Notes: a model not told the origin generated them from the sequence alone. DNA of 64,000 nucleotides from Porphyrobacter sp. AAP60 (GCF_001296025.1 NZ_LJHV01000023.1:62001-126000); one strand, 5' to 3'. Counted from the first letter of the stretch, positions 27,516 through 38,627 are shown. Numbers and translations: made by a program.

Positions 27516-28735
27516 GCGTCAGCCCGGTCTTTCGCAGCCTTGCGGGTCGCGGCTTGCGGCCGCGTGGCAGTCTGCGCGCTACGCGGCGCCGCCTCGCCCA
27601 CCCGGATCACATCCATCAGATCGATCCCGCTCATGCTTTCGACCAGGTCAGCCAAATCCTTCGCCGCATCGGGTCGCCCGCAATTGAACGCGCCATGCGC
27701 CGCATTGGCGAGGCTGCCGGGGTTCATCGCCATTGCCTGAATCTGCTTGGCGAGTTCCTTGGGCTGGAAAGCGTCCTGCCGGATCATTCGCGCGCCGCCC
27801 GCCTTTACAACCTCGCGGGTGTTGGCGGCCTGATGATCGTCGGTTGCGATCGGCAGCGGGATCAGGATGGCCGGGCGGCCCACCGCGGTCAGTTCCGCAA
27901 TCGTCGAAGCGCCCGCGCGCCCGATGAACAGGTGCGCATCGGCCAACCGTTCGTGCATGTCTTCGAAATAGGTGCCGAGTTCGGCGGGAATGTCATGCTC
28001 GGCATAGCGCTTGCGCACAGCATCAAGGTCTTCCGCGCGGCATTGCTGGGTCACCTGCAAACGCTGGCGCAGCGCAGGCGGCAGCATCGCCAGCCCATCG
28101 GGCACCACTTCGGACAAGACCCTTGCGCCCTGCGATCCGCCGGTCACCAGAATACGCAGCAGACTGTCTTCGGTGAAGGCGGGGAAATCCTGTTCCCGCA
28201 AAGCCAGCACCTCGGCCCGCACCGGATTGCCGACCAGATGCACCTTGGGCGCATGCTTGGGCTTCAACCGGTCAACCCTGGCATAGGAGGTCGCAATTGC
28301 ATCCACCTTGCCCGCCAGCAGGCGGTTGACGCGTCCCAGCACCGCGTTCTGTTCGTGAACGATGCTGGGCAGGCTTGCCGCCGTTGCAGCCAGCAGCGCA
28401 GGCAGCGCGGGGTATCCGCCGAAACCGACGATGGCCGAAGGCGCGAAGGTTTCAAACAGACGCAGCGCCATGCTGCGCCCTTCCAGCACAGCGCGAACGC
28501 CGCCGACCCAGCCGAGCGGGTTCTTGCCGAAGCGCCCGGCGGGCAGGACATGGGCGGTGAGGTAATCGGGCTTGCCGGGGATCGCAGCCCCGCGTTCATC
28601 GGTGATCAGCGCCACGTGATGGCCGCGCTGGTGCAATTCTGCCGCCAGCGCGAAGGCCGGGATCAGGTGCCCGCCGGTGCCGCCTGCGGCCAGCACAAAA
28701 TGGCGCGTTGCGCCCGTGCGTGCTTCGCTGGTCAT
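27512..28735 (-). CDS. murG: UDP-GlcNAc--undecaprenyl-PP-MurNAc-pentapeptide GlcNAc transferase
   Basis: A 407-residue GT28 glycosyltransferase that converts lipid I to lipid II on the inner face of the membrane. The N-terminal glycine loop is [13 protein letters not shown]; a second, [10 protein letters not shown], lies near residue 195; the donor site [21 protein letters not shown] is near 280. The last 35 residues are an Ala/Arg/Lys-rich extension beyond the usual end. ATG at 28735 overlaps the ftsW stop (ATGA); the open frame upstream lies inside ftsW and is not coding. Confidence 0.95.
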   Translation of the reverse strand: MTSEARTGATRHFVLAAGGTGGHLIPAFALAAELHQRGHHVALITDERGAAIPGKPDYLTAHVLPAGRFGKNPLGWVGGVRAVLEGRSMALRLFETFAPSAIVGFGGYPALPALLAATAASLPSIVHEQNAVLGRVNRLLAGKVDAIATSYARVDRLKPKHAPKVHLVGNPVRAEVLALREQDFPAFTEDSLLRILVTGGSQGARVLSEVVPDGLAMLPPALRQRLQVTQQCRAEDLDAVRKRYAEHDIPAELGTYFEDMHERLADAHLFIGRAGASTIAELTAVGRPAILIPLPIATDDHQAANTREVVKAGGARMIRQDAFQPKELAKQIQAMAMNPGSLANAAHGAFNCGRPDAAKDLADLVESMSGIDLMDVIRVGEAAPRSAQTATRPQAATRKAAKDRADA

Positions 28736-29955
28736 GGGCGTTCCTCCTTGCGTTCGATCAGATCGCGCAACGATCCGCCCTCGCGTGCGAGGAACGGATT
28801 GCGCCGTGAGATCGCCAGCAATAGCCCAAGCGTGAAGCACACCGCCAGTGTCGATGATCCGCCATAGGAAATCAGCGGTAAGGTCATCCCCTTGGAAGGG
28901 AAGAGTTTGAGGTTCACCAGGATGTTGATGAAGGCCTGCCCGCCGAACTGGGTGATCAACCCCACGCTGGCGAGCAGCGCGAACAGGTTGTCTTCGTTCA
29001 CCATCCGCAACAGCGCACGCAGCACCAGCGCGCAATAGAGCAGCACGATCAACGCACAGGCGATCAGGCCGAATTCCTCTCCGATGACCGAGAAGATGTA
29101 ATCGGTATGGGCTTCGGGCAGGTTCATCTTGCGGATGCCGAGCCACAGGCCGCTGCCTGTCCATCCGCCTGCCAGCAAGGTGCGCTGGGCCAGATCGACC
29201 TGATCGAAGGCCGTGCCGCCGCCCAGAAACCCGTCGATCCGGTGGCGGGCGTTATCGTAGAAGAAATAGGCCAGCGTCAGTCCGGCCGCGCCAATCCCGA
29301 TCATCGCGCCCACACGCTGCCACGGGATGCCTGCCAGCAGCATCATGACCAGCCAGATGCCGGCAAACAGGATCGCATCGCCCAGATTGGGCTGGGCCAT
29401 CAGCAGGCCCGCGATCAGCGCCATCAGCCCGCTGACGTACCACATCACCGGCAGCGCCCCGTCACGCAGCCGCCAGCTGAGGATCCACGCGCAGATGATC
29501 GCAAACCCGGGCTTGAGGAATTCGGACGGCTGCAGGCTCATGCCGACATTGATCCAGCGCCGCGCGCCGTTCTTTTCCTCGCCGAAGATCGGCACCACGA
29601 ACATCAGCGCCAGCATCACCGCACCCACCAGAATGCCCACGCGGCGGGCCTGATCGCGCGACAGGAATGAAAGCCCGATCATCAGCGAAAGGCCCATCAG
29701 CTGGAACACAATGTGGCGCTTGAAGAACATGAACTCGTCCAGCGTCACTCTCGAGGTGGAAAGCTGATCGGCGCTGGCGGGCGATGCAGCGGCCACTGCG
29801 ACGATGCCTACCGCCACCAGCAGGCCGATCAGCAGCAGCAGCACCTTGTCGATCTCCCGCCACCAGATGCGCACCATGTCCTGCCAGCGACGCTGTACGG
29901 GCACAGGTGGCAGATAATTGCCGCGCACCGCAGGGGTGTAAGCGGGCGCAGTCAT
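28732..29955 (-). CDS. ftsW: SEDS-family septal peptidoglycan polymerase FtsW
   Basis: A 407-residue multi-pass membrane protein of the SEDS family (about ten helices) that polymerises lipid II at the septum together with FtsI. It has FGEEKNGARRWINVG near residue 125, LMAQPNLGDAILF near 185 and the C-terminal signature KGMTLPLISYGGSSTL. A roughly 35-residue cytosolic N-terminus precedes the first helix. The start overlaps the murD stop by four bases. Confidence 0.95.
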   Translation of the reverse strand: MTAPAYTPAVRGNYLPPVPVQRRWQDMVRIWWREIDKVLLLLIGLLVAVGIVAVAAASPASADQLSTSRVTLDEFMFFKRHIVFQLMGLSLMIGLSFLSRDQARRVGILVGAVMLALMFVVPIFGEEKNGARRWINVGMSLQPSEFLKPGFAIICAWILSWRLRDGALPVMWYVSGLMALIAGLLMAQPNLGDAILFAGIWLVMMLLAGIPWQRVGAMIGIGAAGLTLAYFFYDNARHRIDGFLGGGTAFDQVDLAQRTLLAGGWTGSGLWLGIRKMNLPEAHTDYIFSVIGEEFGLIACALIVLLYCALVLRALLRMVNEDNLFALLASVGLITQFGGQAFINILVNLKLFPSKGMTLPLISYGGSSTLAVCFTLGLLLAISRRNPFLAREGGSLRDLIERKEERP

Positions 29956-31322
29956 GGCAGAATGCTCCGGCTGGCAGTGTCATCGCCGGTATCGCAGCCG
30001 GTGATCGCACCAACCATCTGGCGGAAGTGTAGCCCACGCTTTTCGTAATCGCGGAACTGATCGTAACTGGCGCAGGCGGGCGACAGCAGCACCACATCGC
30101 CCGGGCGGGCAGCGGCTTCGGCGCGGCGCACCGCTTCACTGATCAGCTCGCAACGTTCAACCTGCACCCGCCCTTCGAGCAGGTCGGCAAACATCGGTCC
30201 TGCCTCACCCACGGTATAGGCGGCCGCGACATTGCCAAGATGATCGCCGCAAGCGCCCAGCCCGTCATCCTTGGGCAAGCCGCCGACGATCCAGTGGATG
30301 CGGGGCGCGCCTGCGTTGATGGCTGGGTCGGGCGGGAATGCGGCCAGCGCCGGGGCGGCAGAGGCGGCGTTGGTCGCCTTGCTATCGTTGATGTAGAACA
30401 CGCCCTTGGCCTCGCACACCCGCTCCATACGGTGGGGCAGCCCGCGATAGCTGGCGAGGCCTGCGGCGATCTGTTCATCGGCAAGACCCAGCTGGCGGCA
30501 GATCGCAACTGCAACAGCGGCGTTTTGCGCATTGTGCGGGCCCGCCAGCGAGGGCGAGCGCCCTTCCGCCAGACCGGCTGCATCAAGTTCGGCCGATTTC
30601 ACCCGCACCAGCGGGCTGCCCGCGCCCGCAATCCGGTCTGCAATGGCGGCAGACGGCACGTCTTCATCGCAGATCAGCGCGGTGCCGCTGGCCTGCATCT
30701 GGAACAGGCGCTCCTTCGATGCGGCATAGGCTTCGAACCCGGCATAGCGATCAAGGTGATCGGGGGTAATGTTGGTCAGCGCGGCGATATCGCAATCGAG
30801 CGTGAAGGTGAGGTCGATCTGGAAGCTGGACAGTTCCAGCACATAAACCCCGCCTTCTGGCAGCGGTGCCTGCGCCAGAATGGGGTCGCCGATATTGCCG
30901 CCCATCACAGCTGGCACGCCCGCTTGCACAAGGATGTGGTGAACCAGCGCGGTGGTGGTCGATTTGCCGTTGGTGCCGGTAATCCCCACCACCTTGTGCG
31001 GCGGCAGGCTGGGGCGCGCGGCGGCGAAGAGTTCGATATCGCCGATCACCGGCAGGCCATAATGCCACACATGCGGGCCAATCGGGTGACTGTTCAACGG
31101 CACGCCGGGCGATACGATCACGCCTGCAAAGCCGGTGAGATCCAGCTCCAGCGGATCGATGATCCGGCAGCGGCCCTCGAATGGGGCGCGCGCCACATCC
31201 TGCCTGTCCCACGCGATAACCTCCGCCCCGCTCGCCAGCAGCGCTTCAGCGGCAGCCGCGCCCGATCGGGCAAGGCCAAGCACCGCGTAACGCTGACCGG
31301 CAAAGGCGGGGGAGGTGATCAC
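29952..31322 (-). CDS. murD: UDP-N-acetylmuramoyl-L-alanine--D-glutamate ligase
   Basis: A 456-residue Mur ligase adding D-glutamate. It shows VLGLARSGAAAAEALL at the N-terminus, GITGTNGKSTTTAL near residue 115, ELSSFQID near 165, ITPDHLDRY and NDSKATNAASAAPAL near 310. The start is GTG at 31322 with a GAGGTGAG site about ten bases upstream. It follows mraY by ten bases. Confidence 0.95.
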   Translation of the reverse strand: MITSPAFAGQRYAVLGLARSGAAAAEALLASGAEVIAWDRQDVARAPFEGRCRIIDPLELDLTGFAGVIVSPGVPLNSHPIGPHVWHYGLPVIGDIELFAAARPSLPPHKVVGITGTNGKSTTTALVHHILVQAGVPAVMGGNIGDPILAQAPLPEGGVYVLELSSFQIDLTFTLDCDIAALTNITPDHLDRYAGFEAYAASKERLFQMQASGTALICDEDVPSAAIADRIAGAGSPLVRVKSAELDAAGLAEGRSPSLAGPHNAQNAAVAVAICRQLGLADEQIAAGLASYRGLPHRMERVCEAKGVFYINDSKATNAASAAPALAAFPPDPAINAGAPRIHWIVGGLPKDDGLGACGDHLGNVAAAYTVGEAGPMFADLLEGRVQVERCELISEAVRRAEAAARPGDVVLLSPACASYDQFRDYEKRGLHFRQMVGAITGCDTGDDTASRSILP

Positions 31323-31332
31323 GGAACGCGGC

Positions 31333-32403
31333 TCACCTCAGCTTCAGGGTGGAAAGGCCGATCATCGCAAGCACGATGGCGATGATCCAGAACCGGATCA
31401 CCACTTTGCTCTCGCTCCAGCCCAGCTGTTCGAAATGGTGGTGGATCGGTGCCATGCGGAACACGCGGCGGCCTGTGCGCTTGAACCAGAACACCTGCAC
31501 GATCACACTGACCGCCTCGACCACGAACAACCCGCCGACAATCGCCAGCACGACTTCGTGATGCGATGCGACCGCAATCGCGCCCAGCGCTCCGCCCAGC
31601 GCCAGACTGCCGGTATCACCCATGAACACCGCAGCGGGCGGCGCGTTGAACCACAGGAAGGCAAGACCCGCGCCCATGATCGCCGCGCAGAAAATCGCCA
31701 ACTCGCCTGCACCCGGCACGTGCGGGATGCCGAGATAGGTGCTGTAATCGGCGCGGCCCACCAGATAGGCGATGATCGCAAAAGTGCCCGCCGCGATGAT
31801 CACCGGCATGATCGCCAGCCCGTCCAGCCCGTCGGTCAGGTTGACCGCATTACCCGCCCCCACAATCACGATCGCGGCGAACACATAATAGAACGGCCCC
31901 AGCGGGATGCTCACGCCGGTCAGGAATGGCAGATAGAGGTTGGTGTTGATCTGGCTGACGATGATCCAGGCGGCGACGCCTGCCACCACGAATTCGCCCA
32001 GCAACCGCACCCGCGCCGGAACGCCTGCGTGGCTGTTCTTCGACACCTTGTCATAATCATCGAGGAACCCGATGATTCCAAAGCCGATGGTCACTGCAAG
32101 GCAGGCCCACACGAACGGGCTGGAAAGGTCCATCCACAACAACAACGCAAGCGTCAGGGCGGTCAGGATCATCAGCCCGCCCATCGTAGGCGTGCCGCGC
32201 TTGGCAAGGTGGGTTTGCGGCCCGTCTTCGCGGATCGGCTGACCCTTGCCCTGCCGCACCCGCAGCAGGTTGATGAAGCGCGGACCGATGAACAGGCCGA
32301 TAATCAGCGCGGTCATCAATGTCGCGCCCGCGCGGAAGCTCTGGTAGCGCACCAGATTGAGGATGCCTTCGAACCCAAGCCACTCGGCAAGCAGATACAG
32401 CAT
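31333..32403 (-). CDS. mraY: Phospho-N-acetylmuramoyl-pentapeptide transferase
   Basis: A 356-residue integral membrane enzyme (about ten helices) that makes lipid I from UDP-MurNAc-pentapeptide and undecaprenyl phosphate. Key signatures are [13 protein letters not shown] near residue 70, the catalytic GFLDDYDK near 115, [10 protein letters not shown] near 190 and the C-terminal [12 protein letters not shown]. It stands 51 bases after murF, a rare small gap in the cluster. Confidence 0.96.
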   Translation of the reverse strand: MLYLLAEWLGFEGILNLVRYQSFRAGATLMTALIIGLFIGPRFINLLRVRQGKGQPIREDGPQTHLAKRGTPTMGGLMILTALTLALLLWMDLSSPFVWACLAVTIGFGIIGFLDDYDKVSKNSHAGVPARVRLLGEFVVAGVAAWIIVSQINTNLYLPFLTGVSIPLGPFYYVFAAIVIVGAGNAVNLTDGLDGLAIMPVIIAAGTFAIIAYLVGRADYSTYLGIPHVPGAGELAIFCAAIMGAGLAFLWFNAPPAAVFMGDTGSLALGGALGAIAVASHHEVVLAIVGGLFVVEAVSVIVQVFWFKRTGRRVFRMAPIHHHFEQLGWSESKVVIRFWIIAIVLAMIGLSTLKLR

Positions 32404-32454
32404 TTAGTCGTCCTTCGGTGCCCCGTGATAGGGCCAACCGCCCCAGAGCGTGCT

Positions 32455-33939
32455 CTAACCGCGGGCGTGTTCGATCAGATGTGACACCAGCTTGCCCAAC
32501 CCCACCGAATTGGACCCCTTCACCAGCACCGCATCACCATGGACAAGCCCGTATTGCCCCAGCGCCGCGATAGCTTCGGCAGGGGTTTCGCAATGCGTGA
32601 AGCTTGCGCCCTTGCCAAGCATCGGCGTGGCAGCTTTCCCCAACTCGTCAGCAAGGGCCTGCATCTCTGCGCCGACAAGGATAGCATGGGTCACGCCCGC
32701 TTCGGCGATCGGTTCAGCCAATTGGCGGTGAAAGGCATCGGCAAAATCGCCCAGTTCCTTCATACTGCCCAGCACCGCGATCCGCCGGGTGGCAGGCGTG
32801 GTCGCCAGCGATTTGAGGGTCGCGCGCATGGAAGCCGGGTTGGCGTTGTAGCTTTCATCGATCAGCAGCGCCGTGCCGCCTGCAACGCCGAGCGTGTGGC
32901 GCGCGCCGCGTCCCTTCAGCCCGCCCATCTCCGCCAGCGCAAGGCCCGCAGCCGCCAGGTCGCCGCCTGCCGCGCGCACCGCCGCCATGACGCCCAGCGA
33001 ATTGGTGATCCAGTGTTCGCCCGGCTCGGCAATGGTATAGCACACGCGGATATCGCCGAGGTCAGCGGTAATCAGCGACCCGCCGCCTGCCGCCGGAATG
33101 GCATCAAGCAGCCGCACATCGGCGCCCTTGGCGCGTCCGAAGGTAACAACCTTCGCTCCGCACGCTTTGGCCTGCGCGATCAGCCGGTCGGCATGATCGG
33201 CATCAGCGGGAATGACCGCGATCCCGCCGGGCACGAGGCCGGTGAAGATCTGCGCCTTTTCATCCGCGATAGCCTCAAGACTGCCGAGGTTTTCGATATG
33301 GGCGGGCGCGATGGTGGTGATCAGCGCGACATGCGGGCGCACGTGATCGGCCAGCGGCGCGATTTCGCCCGCGTGGTTCATGCCCATTTCGAACACACCG
33401 AACTTCGCGCGCGCCGGCATCCGCGCAAGGCTGAGCGGCACGCCGACATGATTGTTGTAGCTGCGCACCGAACGATGCGCCGCGCCGCGGCTGGCGCGGT
33501 CGAGACAGGCGAAGATCGCCTCTTTCACCCCGGTCTTGCCGACCGATCCGGTGATCGCGATCCGCACCGCTTCGCCAGCGCGATCCCGCGCCGCATGAGC
33601 CAGCGCATGCAGCGCTGCCGTGGTATCTGCCACCAGCACGTGCGGAAAATCGACCGGGCGATCGGTGACGGCGGCAACCGCCCCCTTTGCAAAGGCCTGG
33701 GCCACGAACTTGTGACCATCCATCGCCTCACCCTTAAGCGCAACGAACAGATCGCCCGGTTTCACATCGCGCGAATCCATCTCGACGCCCGAAGCCTGGA
33801 AATCGTGGCTGGCGGTGCCGCCCGTGGCAGCGGCGATTTCGGCCGCGCTCCACAGCGCCATGGGCAAGGCATCGCGGGCAGTGACCGGCCATTCGCGCAG
33901 CATCGGGTGAAGGGCAGGCGCGTTCAACGGAACAGACAT
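32455..33939 (-). CDS. murF: UDP-MurNAc-tripeptide--D-alanyl-D-alanine ligase
   Basis: A 494-residue Mur ligase that adds D-Ala-D-Ala to the stem peptide. Motifs are AITGSVGKTGVKEAI near residue 130 (ATP loop), EMGMNHAGEIAPL near 190, and LLIDESYNANPASMRA near 350. Start ATG at 33939 shares one base with the murE stop, so I prefer it to an in-frame start seven codons earlier. Residues 1-28 before the first conserved motif are a short extension. Confidence 0.94.
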   Translation of the reverse strand: MSVPLNAPALHPMLREWPVTARDALPMALWSAAEIAAATGGTASHDFQASGVEMDSRDVKPGDLFVALKGEAMDGHKFVAQAFAKGAVAAVTDRPVDFPHVLVADTTAALHALAHAARDRAGEAVRIAITGSVGKTGVKEAIFACLDRASRGAAHRSVRSYNNHVGVPLSLARMPARAKFGVFEMGMNHAGEIAPLADHVRPHVALITTIAPAHIENLGSLEAIADEKAQIFTGLVPGGIAVIPADADHADRLIAQAKACGAKVVTFGRAKGADVRLLDAIPAAGGGSLITADLGDIRVCYTIAEPGEHWITNSLGVMAAVRAAGGDLAAAGLALAEMGGLKGRGARHTLGVAGGTALLIDESYNANPASMRATLKSLATTPATRRIAVLGSMKELGDFADAFHRQLAEPIAEAGVTHAILVGAEMQALADELGKAATPMLGKGASFTHCETPAEAIAALGQYGLVHGDAVLVKGSNSVGLGKLVSHLIEHARG

Positions 33940-35414
33940 CAACACTGCCCTCCGGCACATTGCCGCGCCACTTCGACATCGTCGAAAGCTTCGATCCGCA
34001 TTGTTTCTCCTGACCCGAATATTTGACCCTGCTCGTGGCCTTTGCCGGCGATGAGCACAATGTCCCGCGCTCCAGCTTCCCCAACTGCGGCAGCTATGGC
34101 AGCGCGGCGATCACCAATTTCGCGCAAGCCACCGTTTGCGCCCGCCATGATCGCGGCGCGGATGGCGGCGGGATCTTCGCTGCGGGGGTTATCATCGGTG
34201 ACAATGGCAATATCGGCGGCGCGCGCGGCGACAGCGCCCATTTCGGGCCGCTTGCCCGCGTCACGATCTCCGCCTGCGCCGAACACCACGATCAGCCGCC
34301 CGCCTTCCGCCACATGCGGTCGCAGCGCGGCAATCGCGGCCTCCAGCGCATCGGGCGTGTGGGCATAATCGACATAGGCCGGCGCGCCCGCCGGATTGAG
34401 CGCGGCGCGTTCCAGCCGCCCGCGCACGGGTTGCAAGCGGGTGAGCGCATCGAACACCGCCGAAGCGTTCACGCCGGACGCAAGCGCAAGGCCAGCCGAT
34501 ACCAGCGCATTGGCCGCCTGATAGGCACCGATCAGCGGCAGATTGACCTTCCGCGCCTCGCCTTCATATTCGATGGCAAGAACCTGTCCCAACTGCCCGG
34601 GTTCGCGGGAAACCAGCCGCAGGAAGGTCCCGCCCTCGCCCACGCTGCGCACGTCGAGCCCGCGTGCTGCCGCCTTGGCAATCGCCTGCGCGGTCCATGG
34701 CGAACCATCGCCTGCGTCATGGATCACCGCCGGGCTGCCGGGCGCAACGACCTCGGTGAACAACCGCATCTTGGCGGTGAAATAGGCTTCCATGGTGCCG
34801 TGATAATCGAGGTGATCGCGGCTGAAATTGGTGAAGGCGCTGGCCGAGACAGCCAGCCCTTCATTGCGGAACTGATCAAGCCCGTGGCTCGATGCCTCGT
34901 AAGCCACATGGGTCACGCCTTCCCGCGCCAGCCCGCTCATATTGCCTAGGAAGGTGACAATGTCGGGCGTCGTCAGGCCGGTGGATACAGAACCATCGGG
35001 CGTGGTTACACCCAGCGTGCCGATGCTGGCCGCACGCTCGCCCGCCATGCGCCAGATCTGGCGGGTCATTTCGACGCAGGAGGTCTTGCCGTTGGTGCCC
35101 GTCACCGCGACGATGGTGGGCGGATAGGGCGCGAAAAAACCCGCAGCGAGGCGCGCAAAGGCGCGGCGGGGTGCGGGATCGGCAATGTGCAACGCGCCTT
35201 CGACGCGGGCTTCCAGGCGGGCCACGATGGCAACCGCGCCTGCTGCGATGGCGGGGCGGATGAAATCCTCGCCATTGACGCTTGCGCCTACGAAAGCGCC
35301 GAAAACGGTTCCGGGGGCAACCTTGCGGTGATCAATGGCAAAGCCGGTTACTGCCGCATCGCTTGCGCCCGCAGCGTCCAGCCCTGCCGTTGCCAGAAGA
35401 TCGGCCAGTCGCAT
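33939..35414 (-). CDS. murE: UDP-MurNAc-Ala-Glu--meso-diaminopimelate ligase
   Basis: A 491-residue Mur ligase adding the third stem-peptide residue. The ATP loop is AVTGTNGKTSCVEM near residue 105. TGLTTPD and VAYEASSHGLDQ follow, and DNPRSEDPAAI near residue 400 is the DNPR-type specificity motif that selects meso-diaminopimelate over lysine, as expected for a Gram-negative. The start shares one base with the ftsI stop. Confidence 0.95.
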   Translation of the reverse strand: MRLADLLATAGLDAAGASDAAVTGFAIDHRKVAPGTVFGAFVGASVNGEDFIRPAIAAGAVAIVARLEARVEGALHIADPAPRRAFARLAAGFFAPYPPTIVAVTGTNGKTSCVEMTRQIWRMAGERAASIGTLGVTTPDGSVSTGLTTPDIVTFLGNMSGLAREGVTHVAYEASSHGLDQFRNEGLAVSASAFTNFSRDHLDYHGTMEAYFTAKMRLFTEVVAPGSPAVIHDAGDGSPWTAQAIAKAAARGLDVRSVGEGGTFLRLVSREPGQLGQVLAIEYEGEARKVNLPLIGAYQAANALVSAGLALASGVNASAVFDALTRLQPVRGRLERAALNPAGAPAYVDYAHTPDALEAAIAALRPHVAEGGRLIVVFGAGGDRDAGKRPEMGAVAARAADIAIVTDDNPRSEDPAAIRAAIMAGANGGLREIGDRRAAIAAAVGEAGARDIVLIAGKGHEQGQIFGSGETMRIEAFDDVEVARQCAGGQC

Positions 35415-37138
35415 CAGCGCTTGTCCACCAGATAGCGCAAGTCGGAGATATCGACATCGCGGCTTTCATCGGGCTGCACGCCCAGCATCGGCCCGATGCG
35501 CGGTACCAGCCTGCCCACCACCGGCGCGGAGGTGAAAGCGGCGGTGCGCTGAAAACTGCTCGCCACAGTGCCCTTGGGCTCGTCAATCACCACCACCACA
35601 ACATAACGCGGGGCATCCATCGGGAAAGCGGCCGCGAAGGACGATACAATCGTGTTGGTCTTGTACCTGCCGTTCTCGTTCTTGTCGGCCGATCCGGTCT
35701 TGCCGCCCACCCGGTAGCCGGGCGCATCAGCGCTTTTGCCGGTGCCATAAAGCGAAATCATCCGCAGCATCTGGCGCATCCGCGACGAGGTCGATTCCTT
35801 GAACACCCGCCGCCCGCGCGGCACATCGGCTGGATCAAGCTTCATCAGCGTCGACGGACGCCATATCCCGCCATTGACCAGCGCCGCGTAGGCGCTCGCC
35901 AGATGCAGCGGGGTGACATTGAAACCGTGGCCGTAGCTCACCGTCATGTTGGTGATACGGCTCCACTTGCCTTGCGGCCACAGCGGCATGCCCCGCGCGG
36001 GCAGTTCGATGAAGGGGCGGCTGTCCATCCCCAGATCGATCATCATGCGGCGCAGCCGTTCAGGGCCAAGTTCGTCGGCCACGCGCGCGGTCACGGTGTT
36101 AGACGAATAGACCAGCGCCTGCGGCACATTGAGCGTTGCGCCCTTGGGATGCTGATCGCGTAGCGTGCGGCCTGCGACCTGCACCGGCGAGGCATCCCAC
36201 GCGCGCCCAAAATCGCGCACCACGCCCGCATCGATTGCGGCAGCGATGCTCAACGGCTTGAAGGTCGAGCCGAGTTCGTAAACCCCGTTGGTGGCGCGGT
36301 TGAACACGTTCTTCGCCCCGGCTGCCCCTGCGGTATTGGGATCGAATTCGGGCAGGCTCGCCAGCGCCATCACTTCGCCGGTATCAACGTCCAGCACGAT
36401 GCCAGCCGCGCCCAGCGCATTGGTGGCAAGCATCCCGCGGCGCAGTTCATCCTCCAGCGCGCCCTGCACCCGAACGTCGATCGACAGCGCTACCGGATCT
36501 CCGCGCAGATCGGGATCATCAAGCCGCGCATCCAGCACCTGCTCCATCCCGATCTTGCCGCCTTCATCCTCGACAACGTAACCCAGCACATGCGCCGCCA
36601 GCGTGCCTTGCGGGTAATAGCGATCACTTTCGCGCGGAATTTCCAGCGCGATTTCGCCCAGACCGAACACCTTGTTCGCCTCTTCCGGCAGCAGGCGTCG
36701 GCGCAGATAGCCTGCCCGGCCCGAAGCAAGGCGGCTGGCCATGCGGGCTTCGTCGATATCGGGGAAGATCGCCTTCAGATCGCGGGCGACCTTTTCCGGC
36801 GTGTTGACCAGTGGGGCGCCGTTATCGCCCATCGCCTTGGGATCGAACCACAGCGCATATGCCGGGAAGGCGCGGGCCAGCGGTGCGCCGTGGCGATCGG
36901 TGATTTCGCCGCGGGAAGGCAGCAGCGCTTCCTGCAGGCTGGTGCGCTGCGGCGCATTGCCGACCAGGCCGAGTGAGAATATCCGCAGCAGCGCCAGCAC
37001 AGTGATCGCGGCAAAACCCAGCGCAATGAACAGCAGCCGCAGCCGCGCGGTCAGCAACAGGTGCGAACGCAGCTGGACAAGGCGGACACGGCCTGCAGGA
37101 ATGGTGGGGAAGGCCGCTTGGGCAGCCATCCCGTTCAT
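35414..37138 (-). CDS. ftsI: Septal transpeptidase PBP3 (FtsI)
   Basis: A 574-residue class B penicillin-binding protein that cross-links septal peptidoglycan. One membrane helix lies at about residues 33-55 (LLFIALGFAAITVLALL). The transpeptidase motifs are STFK (catalytic Ser, ELGSTFKPL), SSN (VYSSNTV) and KTG (GGKTGSAD). It overlaps ftsL by four bases at its start and murE by one at its end. It is the partner of FtsW. Confidence 0.95.
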   Translation of the reverse strand: MNGMAAQAAFPTIPAGRVRLVQLRSHLLLTARLRLLFIALGFAAITVLALLRIFSLGLVGNAPQRTSLQEALLPSRGEITDRHGAPLARAFPAYALWFDPKAMGDNGAPLVNTPEKVARDLKAIFPDIDEARMASRLASGRAGYLRRRLLPEEANKVFGLGEIALEIPRESDRYYPQGTLAAHVLGYVVEDEGGKIGMEQVLDARLDDPDLRGDPVALSIDVRVQGALEDELRRGMLATNALGAAGIVLDVDTGEVMALASLPEFDPNTAGAAGAKNVFNRATNGVYELGSTFKPLSIAAAIDAGVVRDFGRAWDASPVQVAGRTLRDQHPKGATLNVPQALVYSSNTVTARVADELGPERLRRMMIDLGMDSRPFIELPARGMPLWPQGKWSRITNMTVSYGHGFNVTPLHLASAYAALVNGGIWRPSTLMKLDPADVPRGRRVFKESTSSRMRQMLRMISLYGTGKSADAPGYRVGGKTGSADKNENGRYKTNTIVSSFAAAFPMDAPRYVVVVVIDEPKGTVASSFQRTAAFTSAPVVGRLVPRIGPMLGVQPDESRDVDISDLRYLVDKR

Positions 37139-37671
37139 TCCGCTGCCGCCTTGGCGCTGAGCGTCTGGGCATTGGCAGCGCGGATCGGGGAGGCTTCGAT
37201 CAGGAAATCGCCGAAAGCATCGCTGAACACCTCGCCCGCGTCCTTTTCGCTGCTGGCCGAAGCCAGTGTCACCGTGACACCCGACAATGGTGAACGCATC
37301 GGCGCAGCGGGAACAGCATTAGCATCGCCCGTATCGGCGCGGGCCAGCCGGATCGGGGCTGGCGCATCGGGGCCAAGCCGCTGGCCAAGGCTGGCCAACT
37401 GGCGTTCGCCATCAAGAAACTGTCCTGCGCGGGGAGACTGGTAGCCGAATTCGACCGTGTTCCATTCAGCCAGCTGACGCTGGCTCGCGCGGGTCTGGAA
37501 TTCGGTTTCCAGCAACAGGGTTTCGCGTTCCAGCGCGATCAACTGCCGTTCGGCCAGCAGCACTTCGCTGCGCACTGCATGCACCTTGACGCTGAGGACA
37601 ACGACCATCGCCACGCAAATCGCGAGCACCGCCATCCACCCCAGCGAACGTGCCTGAGTGCTGCTGATCAT
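37135..37671 (-). CDS. ftsL: FtsL-like division protein
   Basis: A 178-residue bitopic protein assigned by position between rsmH and ftsI. A membrane helix lies at about residues 11-28 ([18 protein letters not shown]), followed by a coiled-coil-like stretch ([19 protein letters not shown]). The remaining roughly 90 residues are low-complexity Ala/Ser/Pro, longer than typical FtsL proteins (about 100-120). Sequence identity in this family is low, so the call is mainly context. It overlaps both neighbours by four bases. Confidence 0.85.
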   Translation of the reverse strand: MISSTQARSLGWMAVLAICVAMVVVLSVKVHAVRSEVLLAERQLIALERETLLLETEFQTRASQRQLAEWNTVEFGYQSPRAGQFLDGERQLASLGQRLGPDAPAPIRLARADTGDANAVPAAPMRSPLSGVTVTLASASSEKDAGEVFSDAFGDFLIEASPIRAANAQTLSAKAAAE

Positions 37672-38627
37672 GCGGCATGACTCCGTGCAGGGGCGCCGGT
37701 GCGGATCGCGTGGCGCAAGGTGGATGAGCGGGCGCGGGGATTGGAATCGAGTTCGGCATCGGAAGGGCGGATACCCTTGGAAACCTGGCTGAACACCGGC
37801 GGCGGGCCAGCGATTTCGCCGGGCAGGTGGCGCGAAACGGCGCGCCCTGCACCGCTGGCGGCGCGCAGAAAATGCTTCACGATCCGGTCTTCCAGGGAAT
37901 GGAAGCTGACCACCGCCAGAACGCCGCCCTCGCCCAGCAATGCCTCTGCGGCCGCAAGCCCGGCTTCGAGTTCGCCCAGTTCGTCGTTCACATGGATGCG
38001 CACCGCCTGAAAGGTGCGGGTGGCCGGGTCTTTCTTGTCATGCGGCTTGTGCCCCAGCGCGCGGCGCACCACGCGCGCCAGTTCGCCCGTAGTCACCAGC
38101 GGGCGCGCAGCCACGATGGCGCGGGCCACGCGGCGCGACTGGCGTTCCTCACCATAGCGGTAGAGCACATTGGCGATGGCTTCTTCATCGGCGGTGTTGA
38201 GGAAATCGGCAGCGCTTTCGCCCGATTGGCTCATCCGCATGTCCAACGGGCCATCATGCATGAAGGCAAAGCCCCGCTCACCCTGATCGAGCTGCATCGA
38301 GGACACGCCGATATCCATTACCACCGCATCCACGCTGGCAACGCCAATCGCCGCAAGTTCGGAGCGCATCTGCGAAAACCGTGCGGGGTGCAGGTGCAGG
38401 CGGCCTTCGTAACGGGCGACCATGACTTGCCCCGCTTCGATCGCATCGGGATCGCGATCAAAGGCGTGAACCTGCGCGCCCGCTTCGAGCAGCGCAGCAG
38501 TGTATCCGCCCGCGCCAAAGGTGGCATCCACAATCGTCATGCCGGGGCGCGGGGCAATCGCGGCGACCACTTCATCGAGCAGCACGGGAATGTGGGGAGC
38601 AGTGCCGGAAGGTTCGGGCGTCATCAC
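37668..38627 (-). CDS. rsmH: 16S rRNA (cytosine-1402 N4)-methyltransferase
   Basis: A 319-residue SAM methyltransferase (MraW) that modifies C1402 in the ribosomal P site. It has [13 protein letters not shown] at the N-terminus, [17 protein letters not shown] near residue 35, [17 protein letters not shown] near 105 and [13 protein letters not shown] near 240. Start may be GTG 38627 (GTGA overlap with mraZ) or ATG one codon later. It is the second gene of the dcw run. Confidence 0.95.
   Translation of the reverse strand: MMTPEPSGTAPHIPVLLDEVVAAIAPRPGMTIVDATFGAGGYTAALLEAGAQVHAFDRDPDAIEAGQVMVARYEGRLHLHPARFSQMRSELAAIGVASVDAVVMDIGVSSMQLDQGERGFAFMHDGPLDMRMSQSGESAADFLNTADEEAIANVLYRYGEERQSRRVARAIVAARPLVTTGELARVVRRALGHKPHDKKDPATRTFQAVRIHVNDELGELEAGLAAAEALLGEGGVLAVVSFHSLEDRIVKHFLRAASGAGRAVSRHLPGEIAGPPPVFSQVSKGIRPSDAELDSNPRARSSTLRHAIRTGAPARSHAA

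Noticed and set aside
28736..29164. N-terminal extension of murG
   Set aside because: The open frame upstream lies inside ftsW, and the normal MurG start with glycine loop begins at 28735.
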